Shown here one piece after another: positions 9,079 to 20,759 of a stretch of 64,000 nt of DNA. Both the position numbers and the translations under genes were made by a program. Source of the stretch: Pseudovibrio sp. M1P-2-3 (GTDB lineage: Bacteria; Pseudomonadota; Alphaproteobacteria; Rhizobiales; Stappiaceae); assembly GCF_031501865.1 (NCBI RefSeq), contig NZ_JARRCW010000001.1:2005001-2069000 (forward strand). The letters run 5' to 3'. The notes beneath the pieces were generated by a model. That model was not told the DNA's origin. It searched no databases and saw nothing but the letters and a program-made list of their open reading frames with translations. The stretch's first letter is position 1. Every line of letters starts with the position of its first letter.

Positions 9079-10152
9079 ATGCGCAAGATTTTGAACTTTG
9101 CAACAGCTGCAGCTGTTGCTTTGGGAATTTCCACCGGAGCATCAGCATTGGCTGATCCGCTGAAGGTTGGCTTCATTTACGTCGGCCCTATAAGTGATCA
9201 CGGTTGGTCATATCAGCACGACCAAGGCCGTCAGGCCATTGAAAAGGCTTTCGGTGATAAAGTTGATACAACGTATATTGAAAGTGTTTCAGAGGGACCA
9301 GATGCTGAACGTGCCATTGAGCGCCTTGCCCGCTCAGGCCACGATCTCATCTTTACAACGTCATTCGGGTTTATGAACCCAACCTTGAAAGTTGCAAAGA
9401 AATTTCCAAAAGTGAAGTTTGAGCATGCAACTGGTTATAAGCAAGCAAAGAATGTTGCCAGTTATAGTGCACGGTTCTATGAAGGCCGCTACGTTCTAGG
9501 TCAAATTGCTGCCAAAACCTCCAATAGTGGTGTCGCAGGCTATATTGGTTCATTTCCAATTCCAGAAGTTGTTCGTGGTATTAACGCATTTATGCTCGGG
9601 GCCCGGACTGTAAACCCGGATTTTCAAGTAAAAACTGTCTGGGTGAACTCTTGGTATGATCCGGGTAAAGAGGCAGACGCTGCAAAGGCCCTAATTGATC
9701 AGGGTGCTGATATCATGGTTCAGCACACAGATTCACCAGCTCCCTTGCAAGTGGCGCAAGATCGCGGAATCAAGGGCTTTGGGCAAGCTTCTGACATGAT
9801 CAAGTTTGCACCAGACACGCAGCTTACTGCCATTGTGGATGATTGGGGCCCTTATTATATTAGCCGTGTTCAAGCTGTAATGGATGGAACCTGGAAGGGG
9901 CAGGATACATGGGGAGGTATGGATGCAGACATGGTGCATATAGCACCTTTCACAAACATGCCCGAAGGTGTAGCTAAAGAAGCATCTGAGACTATTGAAG
10001 CCATTCGTAGTGGGAAATTAAAGCCATTTACCGGTCCGCTTAATAAGCAGGACGGGTCCGTCTTCCTTAAAGAGGGCGAGATCGCTGGTGATGATGTTTT
10101 AGCTAGTATGAACTTCTATATTGAAGGTATACAAGATCAATTACCTCAATAA
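9079..10152 (+). CDS. BMP-family periplasmic substrate-binding protein
   Basis: A 357-residue periplasmic binding protein of the BMP (basic membrane protein/PnrA) family, which captures purine nucleosides or related compounds for the importer encoded upstream. It has a Sec signal peptide (MRKILNF, then a hydrophobic core and ASALA, cleavage near residue 25) and no lipobox, so it should be soluble. Family features are GPISDHGWSYQHDQG (about 35-49), IFTTSFGFMNPTLKVAKKFP (about 91-110) and GADIMVQHTDSPAP (about 207-220). GGGGAG (about 9066-9071) precedes ATG 9079. Specificity cannot be fixed from sequence; purine nucleosides are the usual ligand. Confidence 0.85.
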   Translation: MRKILNFATAAAVALGISTGASALADPLKVGFIYVGPISDHGWSYQHDQGRQAIEKAFGDKVDTTYIESVSEGPDAERAIERLARSGHDLIFTTSFGFMNPTLKVAKKFPKVKFEHATGYKQAKNVASYSARFYEGRYVLGQIAAKTSNSGVAGYIGSFPIPEVVRGINAFMLGARTVNPDFQVKTVWVNSWYDPGKEADAAKALIDQGADIMVQHTDSPAPLQVAQDRGIKGFGQASDMIKFAPDTQLTAIVDDWGPYYISRVQAVMDGTWKGQDTWGGMDADMVHIAPFTNMPEGVAKEASETIEAIRSGKLKPFTGPLNKQDGSVFLKEGEIAGDDVLASMNFYIEGIQDQLPQ

Positions 10153-10187
10153 GATAGAAGCGTATACTTAAGTTATTTGTGATAAAA

Positions 10188-10211
10188 GGATTGGCGGTTT
10201 TCTGCCAATCC
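10188..10211 (+). terminator. hairpin terminator after BMP gene
   Basis: Stem ggattggc (10188-10195) pairs with gccaatcc (10204-10211), 35 bp after the BMP stop and between it and the convergent oxyR. The T-tract is weak (ggttt), so efficiency is uncertain. Confidence 0.55.
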
Positions 10212-10251
10212 GGTTTGCTTGCCTAACTCCCTACTTTAATGGAAGCTGAAA

Positions 10252-11151
10252 TTACGGAGTGTCGTGATGAGGCTTGTAAATAGTACGTATGATTGCCCCA
10301 AGTTCTCGAAACTGCTCTGAGAAGGGGTTTGTTTTTCGCCAGATCATTCCAACTCTGCGCGAGGGGCACGGATCTGGAAAGCGCGTACTGACCACATCTG
10401 CGGATCGGGTTTCCATAGGTACTGCCATTTCCGGTATCATGGTTACTCCAATACCCGCACCGACCATCTGCACCAGAGTTGACAAGGAGCTACCTTCTAT
10501 TAAATGTTGACCTTCCCTGACCGAGGTACTGCAATACGATAGGGCTTGTTCGCGGAAACAGTGCCCTTCTTCAAGCAACAGAAGGTGCATTTCCTTAAGT
10601 TGGTTTAGATCTGGAAATGTCTGGTCAGCCAGCTCTCGTCTGCGAACCAGAAAAAAGTCTTCTTCGAATAGAGAAAATTCTTGAAGTGATGGAATGGATA
10701 TTGGGAGCGCGACGATTGCTATGTCCAGTTTCGCCTCCAAAAGGTCGGTTAGCAGGGTTTGAGTAATTGCTTCCCTGGGATAGAGATCCAGTAGGGGATA
10801 ATGGCTGCTTACTGCCTTAATGATCTGCGGGAGCAGGTAGGGTGCGACTGTTGGGATGACACCTAGTCTTAGGGTCCCGGAGAATGCACCGGACATTCGG
10901 ACCAGATCTTCCAGTTCATCCACTGATTGCAGAATATTCATGGCACGCTGAGCAAAGTCGTTCCCTAATTTTGTTAACCATATTTTGCGTGGTGTACGCT
11001 CCACAAGGGGGGCACCGATCATCATCTCCAGCTCCTTGATTTGTTGAGAAAGAGCTGGCTGACTAATGGAGCAAACTTCGGCTGCTCGGCCAAAGTGTCG
11101 CATTTTAGCCAAAGCAGTAAAATACCGAAGTTGTCTCATTGATATATTCAT
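10252..11151 (-). CDS. oxyR: hydrogen peroxide sensor/regulator OxyR
   Basis: A 299-residue LysR-type regulator. The N-terminal winged helix is typical (FGRAAEVCSISQPALSQQIK, residues 20-39). Two cysteines, C198 and C207, lie in EEGHCFREQALSYC with the nine-residue spacing of E. coli C199/C208, the pair that forms the regulatory disulfide on peroxide exposure. It is transcribed divergently from katG over a 160-bp intergenic region, the classical arrangement in alphaproteobacteria. It therefore probably activates katG and represses itself. Confidence 0.92.
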   Translation of the reverse strand: MNISMRQLRYFTALAKMRHFGRAAEVCSISQPALSQQIKELEMMIGAPLVERTPRKIWLTKLGNDFAQRAMNILQSVDELEDLVRMSGAFSGTLRLGVIPTVAPYLLPQIIKAVSSHYPLLDLYPREAITQTLLTDLLEAKLDIAIVALPISIPSLQEFSLFEEDFFLVRRRELADQTFPDLNQLKEMHLLLLEEGHCFREQALSYCSTSVREGQHLIEGSSLSTLVQMVGAGIGVTMIPEMAVPMETRSADVVSTRFPDPCPSRRVGMIWRKTNPFSEQFRELGAIIRTIYKPHHDTP

Positions 11152-13489
<2,338 letters not shown>

Positions 13490-13500
13490 CGTTTATTGAC

Positions 13501-13539
13501 AGGGTGTCTGGTAGGAACAAGTTATCTACCAGACACCCT
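13501..13539 (+). terminator. strong terminator hairpin after katG
   Basis: A perfect 14-bp stem (13501-13514 with 13526-13539) with an 11-nt loop starts 11 bp past the katG stop. It lies between convergent katG and the GNAT gene and probably serves both. The following sequence is tagtattt rather than a long T-run. Confidence 0.8.
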
Positions 13540-13561
13540 ATAGTATTTGCTATATGAGGAG

Positions 13562-14089
13562 CTAAATACTAACTTTTTTCTGAGGTGCTGTCTCCCTATT
13601 GAGGGTAAGTGTCATTAGGGTCAAGTCAAGCCATCGGCCAAATTTATATCCTACCTCAGGTAGAATTCCTGTAACTTTGAAGCCAAACTTGCGGTGCAGG
13701 TTCACGGAGACCTCGTTTTCACTGTCTATTGCGGCTACGAGAACATGAAATCCGTTTTCCCTTGCGCACTTGATAATCGCCTCTAACAAAAACGCCCCCG
13801 CACCGCGCCCCCGTGCCTGCTCGGAAACATAAACAGAATGTTCAGCGGTTAAGGAATATCCAGATTTTGCTCGGTATGGGCCATAACTGGCATATCCCAA
13901 GAACTTGCCGCCTTCGTCCTCAGCAATCAAAACGGGAAACTTCTGCTCCTGTTGTTTATGGAGCCATAGGATCCTTTCCTCAATGTTTTCAAGAGTATCT
14001 GTCCAGATTGCCGTGAGAGTTTTTATGGATTCATTGTGAAGTTCTAAGATGGAGGGAATATCATTTTCTGTAGCGCTTCGGATTTTCAT
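13562..14089 (-). CDS. GNAT-family N-acetyltransferase (Pat/Bar-like)
   Basis: A 175-residue GNAT acetyltransferase resembling the phosphinothricin/methionine-sulfoximine group. The N-terminus KIRSATENDIPSILELHNES fits that group. The acetyl-CoA pyrophosphate loop is EQARGRGAGAFLLEAI (about residues 94-109), and NLHRKFGFKVTG near residues 131-142 is the conserved fourth motif. The family acetylates small amines such as methionine sulfoximine; the physiological substrate is unknown. It is monocistronic and leftward, convergent with katG. Confidence 0.8.
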   Translation of the reverse strand: MKIRSATENDIPSILELHNESIKTLTAIWTDTLENIEERILWLHKQQEQKFPVLIAEDEGGKFLGYASYGPYRAKSGYSLTAEHSVYVSEQARGRGAGAFLLEAIIKCARENGFHVLVAAIDSENEVSVNLHRKFGFKVTGILPEVGYKFGRWLDLTLMTLTLNRETAPQKKVSI

Positions 14090-14197
14090 AGTCTCTCCAT
14101 GGCAAATCTATATTTTTTGAAAATATGTACAATGTTAGTGTTTCTAACGGGTGTCGCAACACCTGAAATCAGATGCGCTCAATCAATAAAGGTGCCT

Positions 14198-15739
14198 CTA
14201 ATAGGGTAAAATACTTTGCAAGGCCGAGTTTAGCGGGGCGAGCCTACCGGGTATTTTGCGAAAAACGTCGTTATAAAGCTGTTTATAGAGTTCCTTAGTC
14301 TCAGGGTCCGGGGTGAAAATGTCAGTTTGTCGGGTCATACATTCCATAGCAGATGGAAAGTCATTGTGTACACCAATACCGACACTGGCAGAAATTGCAG
14401 CTCCTAAGCCTGCAGTTTCAAACGTGTGTGGGCGTTCTGTTGTAACTCCAAATATGTCAGCAGTGATCTGCATGATCGCATCTGATTGAGATCCACCTCC
14501 TGACACACGTAGTGTTTTCACTGGCATGCGGCTTTTCCGTTCGATTTTCCTTAGGCCATACTTTAGTTCGTAGGCTATCCCTTCAATAATTGAACGGTAA
14601 AAATGCCCCCGTGTATGATATTCTCCAAATCCAATAATTGCGCCCTTGTTGTTCTTGTTTTGTCCATTGTCTTTTCCCCATTTTGGGTAGAGAACAAGAC
14701 CGTTGGATCCAGGCGGCGTTTTTTCCAAGAGTTCATCAAAGAATGCTTCTGTTGGTGTGTCCATCTCCTGAGATCGCAGAATTTCAGGATGTCCGAATTC
14801 ATTCTTAAACCAATTGACCATCCAATACCCTAATATGACCGAGGCTTCAGGGGTGAACATATCAGGAACACCTGCAGGGTATGCAGGGAGTGGGCGTTCA
14901 ATTTCAAAATAGGTTTTAGAGTGAATATTGATCGTGGCTCGAGTGCCGTAGCTGATACAGGCAACTGTTGGGTCGATTGCGCCACTACCAACAACCTCAC
15001 AAGCTTTATCTGAGGCTGCAGCAATCACAGGAAGATCAGGGGCGAGGCCAAGGTGGGAGGCCGCTTCTTCATTAAGAGGTCCAATGGACTCACCGGGCTG
15101 CACGAGCTCTGGAAGTTGGGAGGCTTTTACATCGAACAATTTCCACAGGAAGTGCGAAGAGTTAGCCCAGCGCTTGTTTTTATAGTCAAAGGGAACATAA
15201 CCCACTTGAGATGCTACTGAATCTTTATAGAGGCCCGTTAACCGGTAGTTTAAAAAGCCGGAAACCTGTAAGACTTTTTGAGTTTGCTTCCAAGATTCCG
15301 GTTCATTCTGGGCAAGCCAGTTTACCTTTGCCTCTTCGCGTATTTTATTGATCGACTGGGAGACACCTGCACAGAAAAAGGCAGTACGCAGTGCAAAAGG
15401 TAGGGGCTTATTGTTAGCCTCAAGCCTCTCATCCATCCAGGTAATAGAATTTCTAATGACTTCACCACGCGACCCCAGAGTAATAAGGGTACCACGCTGG
15501 GCGGTGACAGCAATTGCGCGGACTGCTTGCGGGGCAGCCCCTTGTCTCCATAGTCGTTTGCAGGCTGTGCCCACCAGTTCCCAAAGGTGGCCGGGGTTTA
15601 TTTCTGACCAGCCCGCTTCTAAAGAGTAGTAGTCAGTAATGGGAAGTTGGCATTTAAAGAGCAAATTACCTTGGAAATCAAATATGAGTGCACGAAGACT
15701 CTGGGTACCATTATCTATGACAAGTACTGTATCTTTCAT
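14198..15739 (-). CDS. FGGY-family carbohydrate kinase
   Basis: A 513-residue FGGY kinase (glycerol/xylulose-kinase superfamily) that phosphorylates a polyol or ketose with ATP. The open frame reaches 15850, but the extra 37 residues overlap the upstream gene and lack family character. The conserved N-terminal phosphate loop begins at ATG 15739 (VLVIDNGTQSLRALIFD). The second FGGY signature region is RVSGGGSQSDAIMQITADIF (about residues 392-411). The gene is third in a leftward trio with a GlpD-like dehydrogenase and an alkyl-DHAP-synthase-like flavoprotein. It may therefore phosphorylate glycerol, dihydroxyacetone or a related polyol. It is not a close match to GlpK. Confidence 0.8.
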   Translation of the reverse strand: MKDTVLVIDNGTQSLRALIFDFQGNLLFKCQLPITDYYSLEAGWSEINPGHLWELVGTACKRLWRQGAAPQAVRAIAVTAQRGTLITLGSRGEVIRNSITWMDERLEANNKPLPFALRTAFFCAGVSQSINKIREEAKVNWLAQNEPESWKQTQKVLQVSGFLNYRLTGLYKDSVASQVGYVPFDYKNKRWANSSHFLWKLFDVKASQLPELVQPGESIGPLNEEAASHLGLAPDLPVIAAASDKACEVVGSGAIDPTVACISYGTRATINIHSKTYFEIERPLPAYPAGVPDMFTPEASVILGYWMVNWFKNEFGHPEILRSQEMDTPTEAFFDELLEKTPPGSNGLVLYPKWGKDNGQNKNNKGAIIGFGEYHTRGHFYRSIIEGIAYELKYGLRKIERKSRMPVKTLRVSGGGSQSDAIMQITADIFGVTTERPHTFETAGLGAAISASVGIGVHNDFPSAMECMTRQTDIFTPDPETKELYKQLYNDVFRKIPGRLAPLNSALQSILPY

Positions 15740-15798
15740 TCGATGATTTTTCCGCGGGAGACCATTGGCTTGATAGAAGCAATTGCAACGAGGTTGAC

Positions 15799-17418
15799 TT
15801 ATTGGGGTAGTGAGTAAGAGGTTCGACAGATGTTGATATACCGGTCCCACTCATAGGTCCACCGCTCTTTAGTCCACCCCAAAGATTGCCTGCATATTTT
15901 TTCAAACTTGCCTGCATGTAACTGCCCTCCATTTGGAAGAATGAACCCGATTCTCATGCGGCGAAGCAGGAGATCATCCAAGTGTACGATCATACCGTGG
16001 CAAGCTTCCCACTGTAGTTCGCACCATAAGCGCTTTGTACCAGGAATGAACGATAGATCATCATCAGTGGCGGAACTGAGGAGGCTCTTAAGGTGCAGGC
16101 CATAGAACCCCTTCAAACGACGAAGTGTTTGCGGCCCAAATCGGATGCTGAGCTTTTTGACTTCTTTCGAAGTAACGGGTCCAATGTTTTGGAAAAGAGG
16201 AGCCGCATTGAGACTCGCAGGTGTGATGCCAAGTAAGGGGGCTGCGCAGGAAAGTACGTCTTGCGCAATAGCGCGAAAGGTCGTCAGCTTGCCACCTGTA
16301 ACTGTCACTAGACCCTGATCTTCCCATACACAGTGATCTCGCCGGGCTTGGGACGGTTTTATCTTCTTTGGATCTTGTCCTTCTCGCGCTACAATTGGGC
16401 GCACGCCTGACCAAGTGGTTAATATGTCGCTTTCAGTCAAACATGATGAAGGGAAGTGGTGATTTACACCTTCCAGAAGGTATTTGATTTCTTCCTTTGT
16501 GATTGTCGCTTCGGTGTTTAAATCGGATTTATGATCCAGATCTGTTGTTCCAATTACGGTTTTGCCCTCCCACGGATAGACAAATACACCACGCTTGTCT
16601 TGAGGGTGCAAATAGGCGAATGTCTGATGCACGTTTAAACGCCAAGAGGGAACAACAAGATGGCTACCCCTTAATGGACGTAGTTGCGCTTTCTGCCCTG
16701 TTTGGGTGCGCAAGTTATCTGCCCATGCACCTGTTGCATTAACTGTTACTTTTGAGTGGAGTGAAATGATTTTACCACCTATGGAATTCCGCGCCTCAAC
16801 ACCAATAACCTTTCCTCCAGAGCATATAAGATCCTCAGCTTCCATATAGTTAATCGTAACAGCGCCATGTGCACGGGCTTCTTCTAGCGTTCGAAGGGTT
16901 AGGCGGCAGTCATCGGTCAAAGCGTCTGAATATTGTATTGAGCCAAGAAGATTATTATCGGACAGTTGAGGCAGGAATTTCTTTGTAGCCTTAGCCTTTA
17001 GATACTTGTGGTTTCGCCCGCCTGCCATCAGGCCGTAGATATTAATCAAAGTCCCCATAAGAAAGCGTGGCGGGTAGGATTTTTTTCGAAAAGTGAAAAG
17101 GTAGTTGAGTGGTTCAATCAGGCCGGGGGCTTCTGCCAGAAGGCGTTGTCGTTCCCTGACAGACTCCCGGGTGAGTTTGATCTCCCCTTGACTGAGATAG
17201 CGTAGCCCGCCATGTATCATTTTTGAGGAGCGACTGGAGGTGCCCCAGCTAAAGTCTCGCTGCTCGATCAATAGTGTCTGCAGGCCATTACGTGAAGCCT
17301 CAAGCGCGACGCCAGCTCCTGTAATCCCACCGCCAATTACGATGAGATCCCATTGAGGAACTGCAGCTATTTGATGCAAAATACTTGTTCTTGAAGCAGA
17401 TGTTTCAAGGAGGGTCAC
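15799..17418 (-). CDS. glpD: FAD-dependent glycerol-3-phosphate dehydrogenase
   Basis: A 539-residue GlpD-family flavoprotein that oxidises sn-glycerol 3-phosphate to dihydroxyacetone phosphate and passes electrons to quinone at the inner membrane. The FAD-binding motif is LIVIGGGITGAGVALEASRNG (about residues 25-45). GlpD signature stretches include SSRSSKMIHGGLRYLSQGE (about 62-80) and KTVIGTTDLDH. The C-terminal DAO_C region is present. It sits 42 bp after the AGPS-like gene and just before the FGGY kinase, so the trio is probably one transcript. It may act on a specialised glycerol-phosphate pool rather than being the only GlpD of the cell. Confidence 0.85.
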   Translation of the reverse strand: MTLLETSASRTSILHQIAAVPQWDLIVIGGGITGAGVALEASRNGLQTLLIEQRDFSWGTSSRSSKMIHGGLRYLSQGEIKLTRESVRERQRLLAEAPGLIEPLNYLFTFRKKSYPPRFLMGTLINIYGLMAGGRNHKYLKAKATKKFLPQLSDNNLLGSIQYSDALTDDCRLTLRTLEEARAHGAVTINYMEAEDLICSGGKVIGVEARNSIGGKIISLHSKVTVNATGAWADNLRTQTGQKAQLRPLRGSHLVVPSWRLNVHQTFAYLHPQDKRGVFVYPWEGKTVIGTTDLDHKSDLNTEATITKEEIKYLLEGVNHHFPSSCLTESDILTTWSGVRPIVAREGQDPKKIKPSQARRDHCVWEDQGLVTVTGGKLTTFRAIAQDVLSCAAPLLGITPASLNAAPLFQNIGPVTSKEVKKLSIRFGPQTLRRLKGFYGLHLKSLLSSATDDDLSFIPGTKRLWCELQWEACHGMIVHLDDLLLRRMRIGFILPNGGQLHAGKFEKICRQSLGWTKERWTYEWDRYINICRTSYSLPQ

Positions 17419-17460
17419 TGATCAAGTCTCCTAAACCGGGACATAAACCTGTCGTGGATG

Positions 17461-19083
17461 TTATGCGGTCTCACATGTCTTATTGAGGGAGGGAGTAAGG
17501 CTACCGGGGTTGAGCCTCTGCCCATCGTCAAAATGCTCTAGGATTGCATCCAGAGCGTTAAGGGCGCGCGATCCTTTTTCATCTTCCAGATATGGCGCGT
17601 GATCCCTCCCCACTCCGTGTTGATGGCTAATCGTCCCAATGTGCTCTACGACTGTTTTGGATGCGAGTTCCTTGATTACTTTCCAGCGATCCAAAGTTTC
17701 TTCATAGGTGGGCGCGCACGGGAACACGTAGGTGGTGTAAACACTCGACCCTTGAGGATAGACATGGGAAAGGTGAGAGAATGATAGAACGCGAACCCCG
17801 ATGTACGACAGGGCCTCGCTGATCTTTTGGTCCACCTCCTCGCAGTATCCGCCAAGATTAGACCAGTTTAGTGCAGTCTCAAAAGTGTCAACCGCGTATC
17901 CTGCCTTCCAGAGAGGTTCTCTCAGGTAAGGACCTTTAAAACGCCCTTCTTCCCACTTATTTCCGAAAAGTTTGCTTAAGACACGCTTTGCTTTGAACAT
18001 GCTCAAAATAGAAGTGACTTGACGCTGGGCGTACCGGATTTGATCAGCTGCACCCGTATATCCCACTGTGAGCATGGTCTTCTGGTCACCAAGCCCTTTT
18101 AGTCTGAAAAGGAAATTAAGTTTAGAAAGTTTATTCTCTTCAACGGCTAGGCGCAGACTAGTGTCTGTTTCAGTTGGATTGCTAAGCCGCAGCATAGATA
18201 AGGGGACATTCCGCTGGGCAAGGGTTTTGACCGCTGAAAGTGCTGTTGCCCAATCCGGTAGGAAATAGGTGATGAATTTCTCGTGTTCCGGCAAGGGTTG
18301 AACTTGAACTTTTACCTCGGTCAAGATGCCAATGCGACCTTCAGATCCCAACACTAGCTCTTTGAAGTCGGGACCAGCAGAGGACGCGGGGAAGGGGATA
18401 AGAGACAAGGGACCGTCCAGTGTCTCCATGCGTCCACCAACAAACATTTTCTCTATACGGCCGTAGCGTAAAGACTGCTGGCCGCTGGAACGGGTTACCA
18501 CCCATCCTCCTAAGGTCGATAATTCGAAAGACTGCGGGAAGTGGCCGAGCGTATAGCCAAGAGCCCCAAGTTGGGCCTCTACTTCCGGACCGTTAGCCCC
18601 CGCGCCGAATGTGGCAATAAGACTTTCTTCATCAAAATCAATCAGCAGGTTCATTCGCGTCATTGCAATGGTTAAAACCGGTTTGCTTTGTCGTCCGATA
18701 TCCAAATGGCCAACAACTGATGTACCGCCACCATAAGGGACCACGATTACATCATTGGTTTTTGCCCATTGCAAAAGCTCAGCGACTTGCTCACTAGATT
18801 CTGGAAAAGCAACACCGTCTGTTACATGGGGGAACTGCCCGCTTCTCATCTCCAGCCAATTAGGAAAACTCTGGCCGGACCCATAGTGCAGCCGCACCTC
18901 CGCACTGCTGTCAATCAACGGATGAAGGGGTAACCTGCTTTGGGGAACCTTCGACAGAACTTCTTCAAGACCTGCATCGGCTAAAGGCTGTGATGAACCT
19001 AGACGTTCTGTTAAAAATTCCTTTGCGCTTTCGGGTAATTCCACATTTATGCTGCTATCACCCCAGCTATTCCAACGTCGCAT
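17461..19083 (-). CDS. FAD-binding oxidase, alkyl-DHAP-synthase-like
   Basis: A 540-residue flavoprotein of the vanillyl-alcohol-oxidase/FAD_binding_4 family, closest in pattern to alkyldihydroxyacetonephosphate synthase (AGPS). AGPS exchanges the acyl group of acyl-DHAP for a fatty alcohol to make ether lipids. The FAD-diphosphate region is VVPYGGGTSVVGHL (about residues 115-128), followed by GWVVTRSSGQQSLRYGRIE (about 192-210). AGPS-like C-terminal motifs HLSHVYPQGSSVYTTYVF and GTISHQHGVGRDHAPYL (His-rich active-site loop) are present. Linkage to a GlpD homologue, whose product is DHAP, supports a glycerol-phosphate or ether-lipid role. Other VAO-family activities are not excluded. Confidence 0.78.
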   Translation of the reverse strand: MRRWNSWGDSSINVELPESAKEFLTERLGSSQPLADAGLEEVLSKVPQSRLPLHPLIDSSAEVRLHYGSGQSFPNWLEMRSGQFPHVTDGVAFPESSEQVAELLQWAKTNDVIVVPYGGGTSVVGHLDIGRQSKPVLTIAMTRMNLLIDFDEESLIATFGAGANGPEVEAQLGALGYTLGHFPQSFELSTLGGWVVTRSSGQQSLRYGRIEKMFVGGRMETLDGPLSLIPFPASSAGPDFKELVLGSEGRIGILTEVKVQVQPLPEHEKFITYFLPDWATALSAVKTLAQRNVPLSMLRLSNPTETDTSLRLAVEENKLSKLNFLFRLKGLGDQKTMLTVGYTGAADQIRYAQRQVTSILSMFKAKRVLSKLFGNKWEEGRFKGPYLREPLWKAGYAVDTFETALNWSNLGGYCEEVDQKISEALSYIGVRVLSFSHLSHVYPQGSSVYTTYVFPCAPTYEETLDRWKVIKELASKTVVEHIGTISHQHGVGRDHAPYLEDEKGSRALNALDAILEHFDDGQRLNPGSLTPSLNKTCETA

Positions 19084-19418
19084 TACTCTCCCCCCGGTCG
19101 TCGCGTCTGAAACCCATTAATGTTCCTGAGCACATCGTTCCCGTGAACCGGCAACAGTTCGTACTAGTAATCTAAAGTAGGTAGTAGTGACTAGCCTACA
19201 GCACAGGCTGGAGTGGGCTACCTAGTCTTTTGATTAGGTTTTTCCTCATTTCTCCATGCTGAAAATCAGGCCTGCACAGATTAGTCTGCACAATTTGACC
19301 ATAATTTTATCATTAAGTTGACTTAACAACTCATATTTTATAGAAATCCTCACGTTGAGGTCAGCCAGAGCACAACCGTTCAAGCCAGCCATTGCTTAAT
19401 CTGTCTGGATGTTTACGT
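19084..19418 (+). promoter_or_regulatory. divergent promoter region with possible iron box
   Basis: This AT-rich gap separates the leftward AGPS-like operon from the rightward iron-uptake genes. It contains TGA-N9-TCA at 19319-19333, matching the IRO-box form bound by the iron regulator RirA in rhizobia. An overlapping palindrome ttaagt-tg-acttaa lies at 19313-19326. With six fixed bases a chance match in about 330 bp is not negligible, but the position ahead of siderophore-uptake genes makes it credible. Confidence 0.45.
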
Positions 19419-20750
19419 ATGTTTGGTTTGGCGAAGTTTTCTCGTAATCGGCGGGGGTTGCTTGCAAAGGGTGAGGATCCTGCACTTGCGTATTCAACTA
19501 TCCTCGTCCTGACTGGGTTATATATTGCTCAGGCAATTCCGATATATCTCGTTGCGGCGGCGCTACCGGCTATCTTCAGGGAACAGGGAATCAGTCTGGT
19601 TGCCATCGGTTCCCTTGCCATCCTCATGCTTCCATGGGTACTCAAATTTCTTTGGGCACCTATCGTTGATCGCTACTATTTCAAGAGCATTGGCAAACGT
19701 CGCAGCTGGATTATTCCAGCCCAGTTGATTTCTGTGGTGATTGTTCTGATTTTGGCGGGGTTGGATCCGGCGCAAGATCAAAAACTCCTCTTTCCGCTAT
19801 TAATGATGCTGGCCCTTTCCAGCGCGACGCAGGATATCGCGACAGACGGTTATGCTGTAGAGCATCTGCCGGATGTTTGGCAGCCTTTGGGTAATGCTAT
19901 TCAAGGGGGAAGCGTGGCAGCAGGCGTGCTGTTGGGTGGGTCTCTTTCTCTGTTTATGCATGACATGTTTGGGTGGAGCGTGGCACTAGGGTCCGCTGCC
20001 ACTCTTTCATTTCTGGCACTACTGCCCATTCTTTTTACCAAGGAAGCTACAGGACTGCGTAAGGATGCTAGCTTCGAGTGTGCGTTCTCAGCTAAACCCT
20101 CCATCTTCACATTCTTTTCCAGCCGCAACTCTCTGATTATCCTTTGCTTTGCCATGCTATTCCGCCTGCCTGAAGGGTTAATTAAAGGCGTAGAGCAGGC
20201 GTTTTTGGTGGATTTTGGGTTTTCCCTTTCTCAAATCGGAGTTGTGAGCGGAGGATCGGCTGCATGCGTGGGGCTGGGTGGTTCCGCAGCGGCTGTGGTC
20301 GTCATCAAGAAGTTTGGCCTACGCACGTTCCTTTGGACAGTTGGCGGGTTGAGAACCCTTTGCTTTGCGGGCTACGCCGCTGTGGCGCTTGTCGCCTATG
20401 AGGGCTTTGCTGTTCTTGTGGCCTTGTCTGCTGCAAATACGTTCATCCGCTATATGGAAATCGTTGGCCTTTACAGCGCTTTCATGCGTTCCAGCTCTTT
20501 GCGTCAAGCTGGAACGGACTTCACAATTTTAAGTTGCGCAAATCTGCTGGTTTATATGCTGGGTAGCATTAGTGCGGGGGCTATTGGGCAGTACTTGGGC
20601 TACGGCCCGCTGTTCAGCCTTGCAACCACTCTTTCTCTTCTTGGTATTGCCGTGTCCATGGCTTTTTTCGATCGGGCCTATAAGCCTTCAGAGCCGAGCG
20701 ATACCTCCGCAAAACCGACTTTAACAACCTCAACTCTCTCGACAAAATAG
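19419..20750 (+). CDS. MFS transporter, RhtX/FptX siderophore type
   Basis: A 12-helix major-facilitator protein of the group containing RhtX (rhizobactin uptake) and FptX (pyochelin uptake), which move ferri-siderophores across the inner membrane without an ABC transporter. Characteristic stretches are LYIAQAIPIYLVAAALPAI and LMLPWVLKFLWAPIVDRYY near the N-terminus, then SSATQDIATDGYAVE. The frame is open from TTG 19392, but ATG 19419 gives a conventional N-terminus of 443 residues; neither has a strong ribosome binding site. It ends 9 bp before the TonB-dependent receptor, so the two are cotranscribed. AmpG-like muropeptide permeases are related, but the neighbours favour siderophores. Confidence 0.78.
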   Translation: MFGLAKFSRNRRGLLAKGEDPALAYSTILVLTGLYIAQAIPIYLVAAALPAIFREQGISLVAIGSLAILMLPWVLKFLWAPIVDRYYFKSIGKRRSWIIPAQLISVVIVLILAGLDPAQDQKLLFPLLMMLALSSATQDIATDGYAVEHLPDVWQPLGNAIQGGSVAAGVLLGGSLSLFMHDMFGWSVALGSAATLSFLALLPILFTKEATGLRKDASFECAFSAKPSIFTFFSSRNSLIILCFAMLFRLPEGLIKGVEQAFLVDFGFSLSQIGVVSGGSAACVGLGGSAAAVVVIKKFGLRTFLWTVGGLRTLCFAGYAAVALVAYEGFAVLVALSAANTFIRYMEIVGLYSAFMRSSSLRQAGTDFTILSCANLLVYMLGSISAGAIGQYLGYGPLFSLATTLSLLGIAVSMAFFDRAYKPSEPSDTSAKPTLTTSTLSTK

Positions 20751-20759
20751 GAATAGAGT

